The notes below the pieces were generated by a model. The model saw nothing but the letters and a program-made list of their open reading frames with translations. It was not told the DNA's origin and did no database searches. A program made the translations under genes and the position numbers. Positions 1 through 8,510 of a stretch of DNA of 64,000 nt are shown here, piece by piece (position 1 is the stretch's first letter; each line of letters begins with the position of its first letter). Source of the stretch: Saccharicrinis sp963675435 (GTDB taxonomy: Bacteria; Bacteroidota; Bacteroidia; Bacteroidales; Marinilabiliaceae); assembly GCA_963675435.1 (NCBI GenBank), contig OY776216.1, positions 2,046,001-2,110,000 on the forward strand, written 5' to 3'.

Positions 1-36
1 GATCCAGAGGTGGAAATAGATCCACCAACAAAATAG
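1..36 (+). CDS. 3' end of an upstream gene (partial)
   Basis: The first bases read in frame 1 as DPEVEIDPPTK followed by TAG at 34-36. An acidic, proline-rich tail directly before a gene on the same strand suggests the last codons of a protein that starts outside the window. Eleven residues are too few to name a family. The bases also contain a GGTGGA/TCCACC inverted repeat (9-14 and 21-26), so a terminator remnant is an alternative reading. Confidence 0.35.
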   Translation, partial: DPEVEIDPPTK

Positions 37-93
37 TATTTTTTACGATAATAAAGTACAATGTATTTTATTATCGTATATCATAATGTATGC

Positions 94-1965
94 ATGAAAG
101 ATATTAGAATTATTATTGTAATCTTTAGTTTTCTCATATGCAATATTACAAGTGAGGCAAATATAACAGATAGTCTTATTGCAATTTATAACAATAGGAC
201 AATATCAGATGATGATTCTATATTATTTTATTTATGTAAAGAGATTTCATTACGATCTGTTAGACCAGAGATAAAAAGGAATTACGCTAAATATGCATTT
301 GAATATGGGATCAAACAAAAAAACATTAAATGGCAGGCTGCTGCAAAATATGTAGAATCTTATTCATATGCAAAAGAAGGAGAATTAGATAGTGCTATTT
401 CGACTATGTTACATTCTCAGTTTTTGTATGGCAAGGTAAAGTTTAATAGTGGAGTTTATGCATGTAAAATTTGGCTTGCAGGAATTTATAGACGGAATAA
501 AGAATATTTATTAGCCGAGAAAAATTATTTAGAGGTAATTAAATATTACCAAGATGAGAATGATACATTAAAACAGATCGCAAGTCTTATCAATTTAGGT
601 GAGTTATATCGAATCATAGGAAAAAAGGAATCATCAATCAGACAAACTAAAAGAGCTTTAGTATTATGTTATGGAATTGAAGGTGATAATACTTTTTTAG
701 CTTATGCCAAAGGCAACATCGGCTTAGTCTACGCTGCACAAAACAAACTTGATAGTGCAAAAATCTACCTAAATAAATCCATTGAAATATTAGAACCTTT
801 GGGCGATAATTATGCAGTATCGTCCTATTTAGATGGCCTAGCAGAAGTCTATTTTAAATGCAAACAATATAATAGAGCCAGACAAACTGCTCATAAAAGC
901 CTACTGTTAGCCCAGGAGCATGGTTTAAAAGAACAAATACGGGATGCCAGCTTGCGTTTATCAACGATTTATGATCAGTCCAAAGACTTTGAAAAAGCCT
1001 TTTATCACCACAAACAATATGTGGCTTACCGCGATAGTATCAATAACGAAGAAACCATACGTAAAATAGCCAGCCTTCACACCAAATACGAGGTGGCCCA
1101 AAAGCAAAAAGAAGTAGATGCAGAAAAGGCCTACAAAAACCGTTACCTTATTATTGCCATAAGTGCTTCTTCAGTATTAATTCTTTTAACGGTATTGGTT
1201 TTTATTATATTAAAAATCAGTCGTGAGCGTCGTAAAACCAATATTGTATTGGAGCAGCAACGTAAAGATCTTGAGAATGCCAATGCCACCAAAAACAAGT
1301 TTTTCTCCATTTTGTCGCATGATTTACGCAGTCCCTTAGCCACTTTTCACAGTTATGCCGAGGTGATAGAAATATGTTCACAGCATCAGGATTTAGATAA
1401 ATTGTTGGTATTAGGTAAAGAACTCAAGAGTTCATCGGCCAATATGTTAGATTTGTTGGATAATCTGTTGCAATGGGGTGTGAATCAAATGGGTGATCAT
1501 AAATTAACACCAACCACTGTTGACTTAAAAGATGTGGCTTTACTTGAAGTGGAGCATCTTCAACATGTATCCAATAAAAAAAATATAGATGTGATCGTCA
1601 GTATTCAACCTTCGCTAACATTGTTTGTGGATCGGGTTCAATTGTCTATTACATTACGTAACCTGCTTAATAACGCCATTAAATTTACTCCGGCAGAAGG
1701 TACGGTTATCATTGCTGCAGAAGATTCAAAACAGGTTACTACTTTAAAAGTTACAGATACAGGTGTGGGTATGACTCAGGAACAAAAAGAGACACTTTTT
1801 GACTTTAATAAGATAAACAGTACTTATGGTACCCAAAATGAAAAAGGTGTAGGCCTGGGTATGCAGTTAGTATGTGGCTTTGTAAAAGAAAACAAGGCCA
1901 AATTATATGTAGAAACCGAGTTAGGTAAAGGAACTACCTTTGCAATTGTTTTTGAAAAGAGATAA
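94..1965 (+). CDS. TPR-containing membrane sensor histidine kinase
   Basis: Two-component sensor kinase of about 623 residues. From the ATG at 94 it opens with a hydrophobic signal/anchor segment, then a periplasmic region of helical TPR-like repeats (about residues 80-330), one membrane segment (about 350-375), a coiled linker, a HisKA domain with the phospho-acceptor His in SILSHDLRSP (about His409), and a HATPase_c domain with the N box (NLLNNAIKFTP), G1 (DTGVGM) and G2 (GVGLGMQL) motifs. There is no receiver domain, so it must signal to a separate regulator, and none is adjacent. An ATG at 61 is in frame but lies inside a 12-bp inverted repeat (44-55 with 67-78), so 94 is preferred. Known for the family: ATP-dependent autophosphorylation on His. 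The stimulus is unknown. Confidence 0.85.
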   Translation: MKDIRIIIVIFSFLICNITSEANITDSLIAIYNNRTISDDDSILFYLCKEISLRSVRPEIKRNYAKYAFEYGIKQKNIKWQAAAKYVESYSYAKEGELDSAISTMLHSQFLYGKVKFNSGVYACKIWLAGIYRRNKEYLLAEKNYLEVIKYYQDENDTLKQIASLINLGELYRIIGKKESSIRQTKRALVLCYGIEGDNTFLAYAKGNIGLVYAAQNKLDSAKIYLNKSIEILEPLGDNYAVSSYLDGLAEVYFKCKQYNRARQTAHKSLLLAQEHGLKEQIRDASLRLSTIYDQSKDFEKAFYHHKQYVAYRDSINNEETIRKIASLHTKYEVAQKQKEVDAEKAYKNRYLIIAISASSVLILLTVLVFIILKISRERRKTNIVLEQQRKDLENANATKNKFFSILSHDLRSPLATFHSYAEVIEICSQHQDLDKLLVLGKELKSSSANMLDLLDNLLQWGVNQMGDHKLTPTTVDLKDVALLEVEHLQHVSNKKNIDVIVSIQPSLTLFVDRVQLSITLRNLLNNAIKFTPAEGTVIIAAEDSKQVTTLKVTDTGVGMTQEQKETLFDFNKINSTYGTQNEKGVGLGMQLVCGFVKENKAKLYVETELGKGTTFAIVFEKR

Positions 1966-1978
1966 AGCTCCCTGTAAG

Positions 1979-2186
1979 CGGATCTGTGATCCGTGTTTTA
2001 ATTAATCATTAAATGTAAGATAGCTTTTATCTAACAAGTACTTCGCTCTTTTCTATTAAAAGCTAGGATTTATAATCCGGTAGATAGAAATAAGTCCGAT
2101 AAAGTGTAAAATGTAATTAAGTTGCCCCTTCAGGGCGCAATTATTATGATGTATTATACCCAATGTGTCACTACGTTTGCATTGGG
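1979..2186. repeat. Cluster of short palindromes in an intergenic region
   Basis: The gap between the kinase and the AraC gene (1966-2495) has no convincing ORF but several small inverted repeats: CGGATC-tgt-GATCCG at 1979-1993, GGATT-tat-AATCC at 2066-2078, a TTGCCCC/GGGCGCAA hairpin at 2122-2140, and CCCAATG/CATTGGG at 2159-2165 and 2180-2186. This looks like remains of a dispersed palindromic repeat or a structured untranslated region. No function is assigned. Confidence 0.4.
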
Positions 2187-2322
2187 CTGAAATGAGTTGT
2201 CCTTTCAGAACGTTGAACGATGATCTATATGGTGTTATAAAAAGAGTATAGCCTTTTATGATTTTACATTTCCGCAAATAATTACTAATTAGCAATATTT
2301 AACATTAAATCAGTGTTATTTT

Positions 2323-2353
2323 TTTGTAAAATGTCATACAATATTTAACTTTG
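2323..2353 (+). promoter_or_regulatory. Consensus Bacteroidota promoter
   Basis: TTTG at 2323-2326, a 19-bp spacer, then TAACTTTG at 2346-2353: a full match to the Bacteroidota primary-sigma consensus (TTTG, about 19-21 bp, TAnnTTTG). Transcription should begin near 2360. It is followed within about 65 bp by a strong terminator, so it drives a short RNA or an attenuated leader for the AraC gene. Confidence 0.65.
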
Positions 2354-2359
2354 TTGTAC

Positions 2360-2426
2360 TCATAGTTTAGGGTTAGGTTTGGTTAAAGATTGAACGTCCC
2401 GTCGAATCTCGGCGGGGCGTTTTTTT
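2360..2426 (+). ncRNA. Candidate small RNA or attenuator leader, about 65 nt
   Basis: This stretch is framed by the promoter at 2323-2353 and the terminator at 2394-2426 and has no ORF of useful length. It could be a stand-alone small RNA or a terminated leader of the downstream AraC gene, whose ATG is 70 bases past the terminator. This is inference from signal spacing only. No known RNA family is recognised. Confidence 0.35.
2394..2426 (+). terminator. Intrinsic terminator
   Basis: ACGTCCCG (2394-2401) pairs with CGGGGCGT (2413-2420), with one G-T wobble, followed by six T. It is a GC-rich stem in AT-rich DNA. Confidence 0.7.
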
Positions 2427-2495
2427 ATATACTTGCTATAAATACTCTGTTAATAAAATCCTATCTTGTTTTTTCAAATTAGATATCTTGATTTA

Positions 2496-3383
2496 ATGAA
2501 CCATTCTGTTAAAACATACGGATTAAGTAATCAATCTGGCGACAAAGTAGATTTTATTTTAAAAGATATAGGTGAAGTATATGATCATTTAAATGGAATT
2601 GATGATGATCCGCATCGCCACGATTATTATACCATGGTTTTGGTTAAGCAAGGCAATGGTCAACATTATATCGATTTTAATAAGTTTGAAATTAATAATT
2701 ACTCATTGCACCTGGTGTTTCCCGGGCAGGTACATCAAATAAGCACTCCGGAAAAGCCAGAAGGATGGGTGATGAATTTTAGTTCAGAGTTTCTTCTGCA
2801 AAATAATATACATCAAAAGATAATTGATCGGGTTTATTTATATAATACTTATGGTTATTCTCCTCCTTTACATCTTCCCTTAAACGATTTTGAGGATTTG
2901 GAGCATATTATTCAGCAGGTTAAATATTATTCTCATAAAGAACTTACTTTCCGTTATGATGCTTTAGGGGCCTTGCTTAAATTGTTCTTTATTCGAGTCA
3001 CCTCATTATGTAGTCTTCAAAATTCCGTTGAATTAGAACAGGCTATAGGATCGAATAACCTTTTTGTAAGTTTTAAACGTCTAATAGAAGAAAAATACAC
3101 TACACTACATAAAGTATCTGAATATGCAAATATATTGGCTGTAAACAGCGATTATTTAAATAAATATGTAAAGGCTCAATCCGGGAAATCAGCAAAGGAA
3201 TTTATTCAAGATAAAATATTAGTTGAAGCCAAACGTATTTTATTATTTACAGATAACAGTAACAAGGAGCTTGCCTTTGAGTTGGGATTTGAAGAACCAT
3301 CCCACTTCAGTAATTTCTTTAAAAAGAATGTAGGGGAGACTCCTGGTCAGTTTCGCTCTAAAAATCGGAATAAAATACTTTAA
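2496..3383 (+). CDS. AraC-family transcriptional regulator
   Basis: About 295 residues. The N-terminal half is a cupin-like sensor domain (DDPHRHDYYTMVLVKQG, a fold that usually binds a small ligand). The C-terminal 100 residues carry two helix-turn-helix motifs typical of AraC/XylS proteins, ending with FELGFEEPSHFSNFFKK and GETPGQFR. The open frame extends to a TTG at 2466, but the ATG at 2496 puts the first codon at the expected place before the cupin. It lies 89 bp upstream of a pirin gene on the same strand, so control of that gene is a reasonable guess. The ligand is unknown. Confidence 0.85.
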   Translation: MNHSVKTYGLSNQSGDKVDFILKDIGEVYDHLNGIDDDPHRHDYYTMVLVKQGNGQHYIDFNKFEINNYSLHLVFPGQVHQISTPEKPEGWVMNFSSEFLLQNNIHQKIIDRVYLYNTYGYSPPLHLPLNDFEDLEHIIQQVKYYSHKELTFRYDALGALLKLFFIRVTSLCSLQNSVELEQAIGSNNLFVSFKRLIEEKYTTLHKVSEYANILAVNSDYLNKYVKAQSGKSAKEFIQDKILVEAKRILLFTDNSNKELAFELGFEEPSHFSNFFKKNVGETPGQFRSKNRNKIL

Positions 3384-3442
3384 AGTCTGATTTTTGCAAT
3401 ACCTCCACTGATATTCGTAATTAGATACCTGATTTCTCATCG

Positions 3443-3450
3443 TATGTTTG
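3443..3450 (+). promoter_or_regulatory. Candidate -7 box for the pirin gene
   Basis: TATGTTTG matches TAnnTTTG and lies 22 bp before the pirin ATG. The upstream box is poor (TTAG), so the match is partial. Confidence 0.4.
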
Positions 3451-3472
3451 TATCGTACAAAAAGATAAAGAG

Positions 3473-4183
3473 ATGCAAACAATATTATATACATCAGAAT
3501 CGAGGGGCACGGCAAATTACGGATGGCTTAATGCGAAGTATTCATTTAGCTTTGCTAACTATTACCATCCCGAAAGAGTTCATTTTGGAGTACTAAGAGT
3601 TTTAAACGATGATATGATTGCTCCGGGTGGAGGATTCCCGGAACATCCGCATGATAATATGGAAATTATCACCATACCATTATCCGGAGCTTTGGCTCAT
3701 AAAGATTCAATGGGTAACAGTTCTGTAATTAATTCTGGTGAAGTTCAGGTGATGAGTGCTGGTTCAGGCGTTTTTCATAGTGAGTTTAATAACAGTGATT
3801 TAGATTCTTTGAACTTATTTCAGATATGGTTGTTTCCAAATAAAAAGAATGTTGAGCCTCGTTATGATCAAATTTCCTTAAAAGATGTAGAAAAAGAAAA
3901 TGAATTTTATCAAATTCTTAGTCCTAATAAAGATGATCAGGGAGTCTGGATTCACCAAAATGCATGGTTTAACCTGGGTAATTTTACACAACCAGGTATA
4001 CAACAGTATGATGTTAAAGCAAAAGAAAATGGTGTATACATCATGCTTATTAAAGGTGAAATAAAAATCAATGATCAATTACTAAAAACCAGAGATGCAA
4101 TTGGTGTTTGGGATACAGAGTACGTTGAAATTAAAATTGTATCTCCATCGAAGTTATTAGTAATGGATGTTCCAATGCGATAA
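3473..4183 (+). CDS. Pirin family protein (YhhW-like bicupin)
   Basis: A 236-residue cytoplasmic bicupin. The N-terminal cupin carries the pirin signature: GGGFPEHPHDNMEIIT supplies two metal-binding His, and GSGVFHSEFN supplies the third His and the Glu. The C-terminal cupin is shorter and lacks these residues, as in YhhW. Some pirins have quercetin 2,3-dioxygenase activity and others act as redox or stress co-regulators, so the substrate cannot be read from sequence. It follows the AraC regulator on the same strand with its own -7 box at 3443, so it may be the regulator's target. Confidence 0.85.
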   Translation: MQTILYTSESRGTANYGWLNAKYSFSFANYYHPERVHFGVLRVLNDDMIAPGGGFPEHPHDNMEIITIPLSGALAHKDSMGNSSVINSGEVQVMSAGSGVFHSEFNNSDLDSLNLFQIWLFPNKKNVEPRYDQISLKDVEKENEFYQILSPNKDDQGVWIHQNAWFNLGNFTQPGIQQYDVKAKENGVYIMLIKGEIKINDQLLKTRDAIGVWDTEYVEIKIVSPSKLLVMDVPMR

Positions 4184-4282
4184 ATAAAAATTTTGATAAA
4201 GATGTAATCATTTAATATTCAGAAGTTAGGTGATGCTGCTTTAGTAGAAAACAATAAACATAACCAACAAAAACAAAGAATC

Positions 4283-4852
4283 ATGAAGACAATGAAAAGT
4301 TTATTAGTAGTAGTTTTAGTATTAGTCTCAGGAAGTATTTATGCTCAGGATTTTATGGTAAATGCCTCAAAGTCAACAATAAAATGGGAAGGTAAAAAAA
4401 TAGGTGGTTCACATTATGGTCACATAGGAATTAAAGAAGGAACATTTTCAGTTAAAGGAGATAAATTAGCATCAGGAACCTTTGTAATTGATATGCAAAG
4501 TATGACTAATGATGACCTTGAGGATCCTGGTTATAACGAAAAATTGATCGGTCACTTAAAGTCAGATGACTTTTTTAGTGTAACTGAATATCCAACAGCA
4601 ACATTAAAAATTACAGAAAGTACAAAGTTTAAATCAAACAAAGCAACTGTAAAAGGAGATTTAACAATAAAAGGAAAAACAAATCCAATTGAGTTTGAAG
4701 TTACTCGTCAGGGCAACGTGTTTACTGGTATGTTAGTTGTTGACAGATCTAAATATGATGTTCGATATGGATCAAAAAGCTTTTTCGATAATTTAGGAGA
4801 TAAAGTGATTTATGATGATTTTACGCTTGATGTTAAGATAATTACAGAGTAA
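4283..4852 (+). CDS. YceI family periplasmic lipid-binding-like protein
   Basis: 189 residues. A signal peptide covers the first 22 residues (hydrophobic LLVVVLVLVSG, cleavage near YAQ-D). The rest is a YceI lipocalin-like beta barrel: the opening KSTIKWEGKKIGGSHYGHI, LKSDDFFSVTEYPTATLKI and the closing DRSKYDVRYGSKSFFDNLGDK are all typical. Family members bind polyisoprenoid chains in the periplasm, and several are induced by stress or pH. The gene stands alone. The ATG follows an A-rich leader without a clear Shine-Dalgarno site, as is usual in this phylum. Confidence 0.88.
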   Translation: MKTMKSLLVVVLVLVSGSIYAQDFMVNASKSTIKWEGKKIGGSHYGHIGIKEGTFSVKGDKLASGTFVIDMQSMTNDDLEDPGYNEKLIGHLKSDDFFSVTEYPTATLKITESTKFKSNKATVKGDLTIKGKTNPIEFEVTRQGNVFTGMLVVDRSKYDVRYGSKSFFDNLGDKVIYDDFTLDVKIITE

Positions 4853-5044
4853 AATGGCTCAAGTTTATATTAGCGATGTTAATCACATTGTTTCCTTGGT
4901 CCTACAGTTTCCTTTTAGGGCTGGAATTTCGAAAAAGTTTATTCTCATAAACAATTAATACTTGAAAACAATACTGTCATTTAACCACGTTATTATAAAC
5001 AACAACTAATAAAAAATATAATTACTTATCCAATCAATAAATTT

Positions 5045-5070
5045 GGCTGTTCACTTGAACGGCCTTTTTT
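5045..5070 (+). terminator. Intrinsic terminator
   Basis: GGCTGTTC (5045-5052) pairs with GAACGGCC (5057-5064), followed by TTTTTT. It lies about 190 bp past the YceI stop codon and probably ends that transcript. Confidence 0.7.
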
Positions 5071-5169
5071 ATTTTATTAAATTGAACTAATGATACGTAT
5101 TGAACATTATTCGGGTTTAAATGTAAAATTTAGAGGGGTGCATTATTCGTAATTTTTTAATGATTTAAA

Positions 5170-5201
5170 TTGTAATGTTTTAATATAATTATTTAACTTT
5201 G
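5170..5201 (+). promoter_or_regulatory. Promoter of the HNH/HTH gene
   Basis: TTG at 5170-5172, a 21-bp spacer and TAACTTTG at 5194-5201. The predicted start near 5208 gives a leader of about 80 nt before the ATG at 5289. Confidence 0.55.
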
Positions 5202-5288
5202 TTTTAGATAGTATTTTTAATACGATTCCTACCCCACTCATTTTAACCCAAACCCTTTTATCAATATCAATTATTAAATTGTAACAAA

Positions 5289-5927
5289 ATGGAGTTTAAA
5301 ACAATTAAGTATCCTGGAGTCAAAGATGAGATTAAGATTAGTGAGGATGGTAGTCTTGTTGAATATAATGGTACGGCATTACATCAATCGTTAATAAAAT
5401 CGCCTAAAAGTAGGCATGGATATTATCAGGTTTCAATAAAAGGAGTGGTAATGTATGTGCACCGTTTGGTTGCATTAGCCTTTGTTCCGAATCCCAAACC
5501 TGTTTCGTATAAAATGGTACTACATATTAATTGTGTAAGTACTGATAATCGTTATCAAAACCTTGAATGGGGAAATCAAAAAGCATTGACACAGAATAGA
5601 ATTAAAAATGGTTTAGCCGGAGCTAAATCTTTGGAGGTAAGAGGTAGTTCAACTATTTCGTATGAAGATGCACTTAAAATAGCAGAGCGTCTGGATAATG
5701 GAGAATTGGCAAAAATAATAGCCAAAGAATTTAATGTTTCTGAAATGAGCATTGTGCGAATCAGAAAACGTTATTGTAAAAATAAAACAAAAGCCATTAG
5801 ATATCCTAAGGAGATCAAAATGAATATCTTAAAGCTTTGTCAGCATCACGATCCGGTACAAGTTGCTAAAATAACCAATATACCATATCATACCGTTTGG
5901 AGATGGTATACTCAAAGTAAAAAATAA
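5289..5927 (+). CDS. HNH endonuclease-like protein with C-terminal helix-turn-helix region
   Basis: 212 residues. The first 100 resemble HNH homing-endonuclease proteins: YVHRLVALAFVPNP (His58), then LHINCVSTDNRYQNLEW (His79, Asn87, Asn91). In the usual pattern, H-x-D-G-n-k-x-N-N-x4-N, the Asp is Asn81, the Gly is Cys82 and the first Asn is Asp86, so catalysis may be impaired. The second half has a helix-turn-helix (KIIAKEFNVSEMSIVRIRKR) and probably a second one (VAKITNIPYHTVWRW). A related protein is encoded at 14901-15461. No intron, intein or phage gene surrounds it, so it is a free-standing gene with its own promoter. It may be a selfish endonuclease or one repurposed as a DNA-binding regulator; the sequence does not decide. 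Confidence 0.7.
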   Translation: MEFKTIKYPGVKDEIKISEDGSLVEYNGTALHQSLIKSPKSRHGYYQVSIKGVVMYVHRLVALAFVPNPKPVSYKMVLHINCVSTDNRYQNLEWGNQKALTQNRIKNGLAGAKSLEVRGSSTISYEDALKIAERLDNGELAKIIAKEFNVSEMSIVRIRKRYCKNKTKAIRYPKEIKMNILKLCQHHDPVQVAKITNIPYHTVWRWYTQSKK

Positions 5928-6088
5928 TTATTTTAGATAATTATGCTAAATTCTTTTATTTACAATTTATATCATTAAAAAAGAAGATTCTGGCAATTTC
6001 ATTGACTTTTGAGTAATTTTTTCATATAATTAAATTACTTAATTATAAGTTGATGATTCATAGGATTATATATGTTAAGCATAGGAGC

Positions 6089-6107
6089 TTGTAAATTAAT
6101 TTTACAA
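6089..6107. repeat. Inverted repeat upstream of the chemotaxis receptor gene
   Basis: TTGTAAA-ttaat-TTTACAA is a perfect 7-bp inverted repeat that could be an operator. It lies 14 bp before the terminator hairpin at 6121. Confidence 0.3.
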
Positions 6108-6120
6108 TTGCTAAATTAGA

Positions 6121-6149
6121 AAAAGATGGTTTTGCCATCTTTTTTTTTA
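6121..6149 (+). terminator. Intrinsic terminator close to the next start codon
   Basis: AAAAGATGG (6121-6129) pairs perfectly with CCATCTTTT (6135-6143), and the T run continues to 6149. The ATG of the chemotaxis receptor is only 16 bp further on. It ends the HNH transcript or attenuates the receptor gene. Confidence 0.75.
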
Positions 6150-6165
6150 ACTAATATAATCCACT

Positions 6166-8076
6166 ATGAATTTAAGAAACTACTCTATTAGACTAAGATT
6201 AACAGTTGGTTTTGCAATTATGGTAATTGGTGTTATTATTATTGGCTTTGTAGGCAGTAATAGCTTATCAAAAACTAACCAAATTGTTACGATATCAAAT
6301 CACCTAAAACAGGCTGATCAAGAACTTTTAAGTGCTCGCTTAAGTGTTACTTATTTTATGAATTTTAAAGGTCAGGAAAATGTGGATGCAGTGAATGATC
6401 ATGTTAAAATAGCCTTATCTCATGTAGATTCTTCTCAAATGAGTAATATCTATCAAGATGAAAGGAGTGATTCTTTAAAGAAATATATAAACACATATAA
6501 TGAAGATTTTAATAAGTATGTAGCAATTGAAAAGCAAAAACAGGAAGGGCGAGTTAAGTGGTCTGAAACAGGTGCTTTATTGGGTGATATATTAATCCAG
6601 AGTAGAGAGAATAGAAATATGTCAGCTTTTGCATCTAAAATGTACGATGCACATAGCTTATTACGTATTGCCGCCTGGGAGTTTGTTTCTAATCAAACCA
6701 ACACCGAAGGTGATTTAAATATAGAAAAGGAAGAGAATATCGAAAATCACCTGGATAAATGTTACGATGTACTAGAAACAGCAAAAAGTAAATATAAAGG
6801 TAGAACTGAAAAAAGGATTTTAAGTGATTTATTATCTGGTTATGAAAGTTATCAAAGTGCCTTTATGACATTTGCCTCAGAAGTTTCAGCACAAGGTGAT
6901 CAGATAAAAAACATGAAGGTTTCTGGAGGAAAAGTAGCAATATATACCGAAGCTATAGTTCAAAAAGTTTCAGCTGCAGAGAAACAAATAATGAACCGAG
7001 CAAAGAGACTTGTTATTATAGTATTAATTATAGTCGTTTTAATAGCTGTTTTAATTAGTAGTACAACTGTATTAAGTATTATTAAACCTTTAAATAAAGG
7101 TGTTGAGTTAATCGAATCGCTAGCCAAAGGGGATTTAAATCATGCAATAGAGGTTGACGGTAATGATGAAGTTACTCGATTGATGAAATCAATGGCTGTG
7201 ATGAATGATAAATTAAAAGAGGTTGTAAGTGAAATAAAAGGAGGATCTGAACAATTATCAGATGCAAGCAGTCAATTAAATCAAAATTCACAAACCATGT
7301 CGCAAGGAGCTAATGAACAGGCTGCATCATTAGAAGAAGTATCTACAACAATGGAAGAGATGGTGGCAAATATTCAACAAAGTAGCAGTAATGCCTTAGT
7401 GGGGGTAGAGCAATCCAATATCGCTATGGAGGCCATTCGAAATGTGAGTGTAGAATCAAATAAGGCAGTTCAGTCAAATAAGTTAATTGCTGAAAAGATT
7501 GCGGTAATTAATGAAATAGCAAATCGTACAAATATACTTGCTTTAAATGCTGCAGTTGAGGCGGCTAGAGCTGGAGAACATGGGAGAGGGTTTGCTGTGG
7601 TAGCCGGAGAGGTAAGAAAATTAGCTGAGCGTAGTAGTCAAGCAGCTTCTGAAATTATAAAGCTGGCTCAGGAAACACGTCAATTATCCCAGAACTCGAA
7701 TAATAAGTTAGAAGAGCTTATTCCTATAATTAATGAATCAAATAGTCTTATGAGCGAAATAGCTGCAGCTACAAAAGAACAATTAGAGGGCGTAACGCAA
7801 ATTAATACAGCTATTCAACAGTTAAATCAAGCAACACAAGAAAATGCCTCAGGTAGTGAAGAAATGGCTGGTAATGCAGAGGAATTAAGTGCACAGTCGG
7901 TTCAGCTAAAGGCTTTAATTGGATATTTTAATTTAAATGGGAATGGCAAAACTATTCAGCAACCATCTTGTTTTAATGAATATACACAAAATAATATATC
8001 AACTCGTTCTAAATCAGAATTTATATTCAATAAGAATATAAAAGATACAGAAGTGGAGGAGTTTGAACAGTTTTAA
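6166..8076 (+). CDS. Methyl-accepting chemotaxis protein
   Basis: 636 residues. There is a first membrane helix (about 11-31), a periplasmic four-helix-bundle sensor (about 32-280), a second membrane helix (about 283-305), a HAMP domain, and a long cytoplasmic signalling coiled coil. The hairpin tip that contacts CheA/CheW is intact: IANRTNILALNAAVEAARAG followed by GRGFAVVAGEVRKLAERSS. No C-terminal NWETF-type CheR tether is present. The gene stands alone, so its Che partners are elsewhere. The terminator ends only 16 bp before the start, implying a very short leader or read-through control. Confidence 0.93.
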   Translation: MNLRNYSIRLRLTVGFAIMVIGVIIIGFVGSNSLSKTNQIVTISNHLKQADQELLSARLSVTYFMNFKGQENVDAVNDHVKIALSHVDSSQMSNIYQDERSDSLKKYINTYNEDFNKYVAIEKQKQEGRVKWSETGALLGDILIQSRENRNMSAFASKMYDAHSLLRIAAWEFVSNQTNTEGDLNIEKEENIENHLDKCYDVLETAKSKYKGRTEKRILSDLLSGYESYQSAFMTFASEVSAQGDQIKNMKVSGGKVAIYTEAIVQKVSAAEKQIMNRAKRLVIIVLIIVVLIAVLISSTTVLSIIKPLNKGVELIESLAKGDLNHAIEVDGNDEVTRLMKSMAVMNDKLKEVVSEIKGGSEQLSDASSQLNQNSQTMSQGANEQAASLEEVSTTMEEMVANIQQSSSNALVGVEQSNIAMEAIRNVSVESNKAVQSNKLIAEKIAVINEIANRTNILALNAAVEAARAGEHGRGFAVVAGEVRKLAERSSQAASEIIKLAQETRQLSQNSNNKLEELIPIINESNSLMSEIAAATKEQLEGVTQINTAIQQLNQATQENASGSEEMAGNAEELSAQSVQLKALIGYFNLNGNGKTIQQPSCFNEYTQNNISTRSKSEFIFNKNIKDTEVEEFEQF

Positions 8077-8510
8077 TAAGAATTATCTATTTGTATAAAT
8101 ATTTTCAATGGACCAAATTAAATGTTTATATCAAGTAGCATTCTGTATAATTATATTGCATATAGAAGTATAATTTTGAAGTTTTGTGCGCATATTTCAT
8201 CGAAAAAAAGAATGAATATCTAGTAAATCTATTGAATATGTTGATTCATCTCAAAATAATATTGTCTTATAATATGAATGTTTTAATAGTTTCATATATA
8301 GTGATTCTTAATGTTTCGTTATAGCGTTTGTTTTAAATAAGTTAATATTGAAATATTCTCCTTTTTTTAGTTGAAATTTGTAACCATAAAAGTGTTTTTT
8401 GCGTATAAACATATATTCGTAAGCTAATAATGCAATATTTTGTTGTTAGTAACTTCTTAATACGGCTTTTGCCGGTGGTTTTGGTAAAGTTAAATATAAA
8501 TGTTGAGGCT
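8077..8510. other. Intergenic stretch of 434 bp
   Basis: Very AT-rich. No ORF, terminator or consensus promoter stands out. An in-frame extension of the next ORF back to an ATG at 8430 is possible but looks unlike a universal stress protein. Confidence 0.5.

Larger units (their letters stand above)
4853..5288. other. Intergenic stretch of 436 bp
   Basis: No ORF was supported here. It holds an intrinsic terminator at 5045-5070 and a promoter at 5170-5201 for the HNH gene. An 8-bp direct repeat GTTTCCTT lies near 4900, with no known meaning. Confidence 0.5.

Noticed and set aside
3243..3515. Minus-strand ORF over the AraC gene end
   Set aside because: Shadow of the AraC coding sequence, with no family pattern.
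5289..5927. Homing endonuclease inside an intron or intein
   Set aside because: No split host gene, no intron structure and no self-splicing motifs surround it.
8077..8430. Possible 23-24 bp periodicity (TTCAT spacing) upstream of the stress protein gene
   Set aside because: TTCAT spacings of 49, 46 and 24 bp are not constant, and AT-rich DNA yields such matches by chance.
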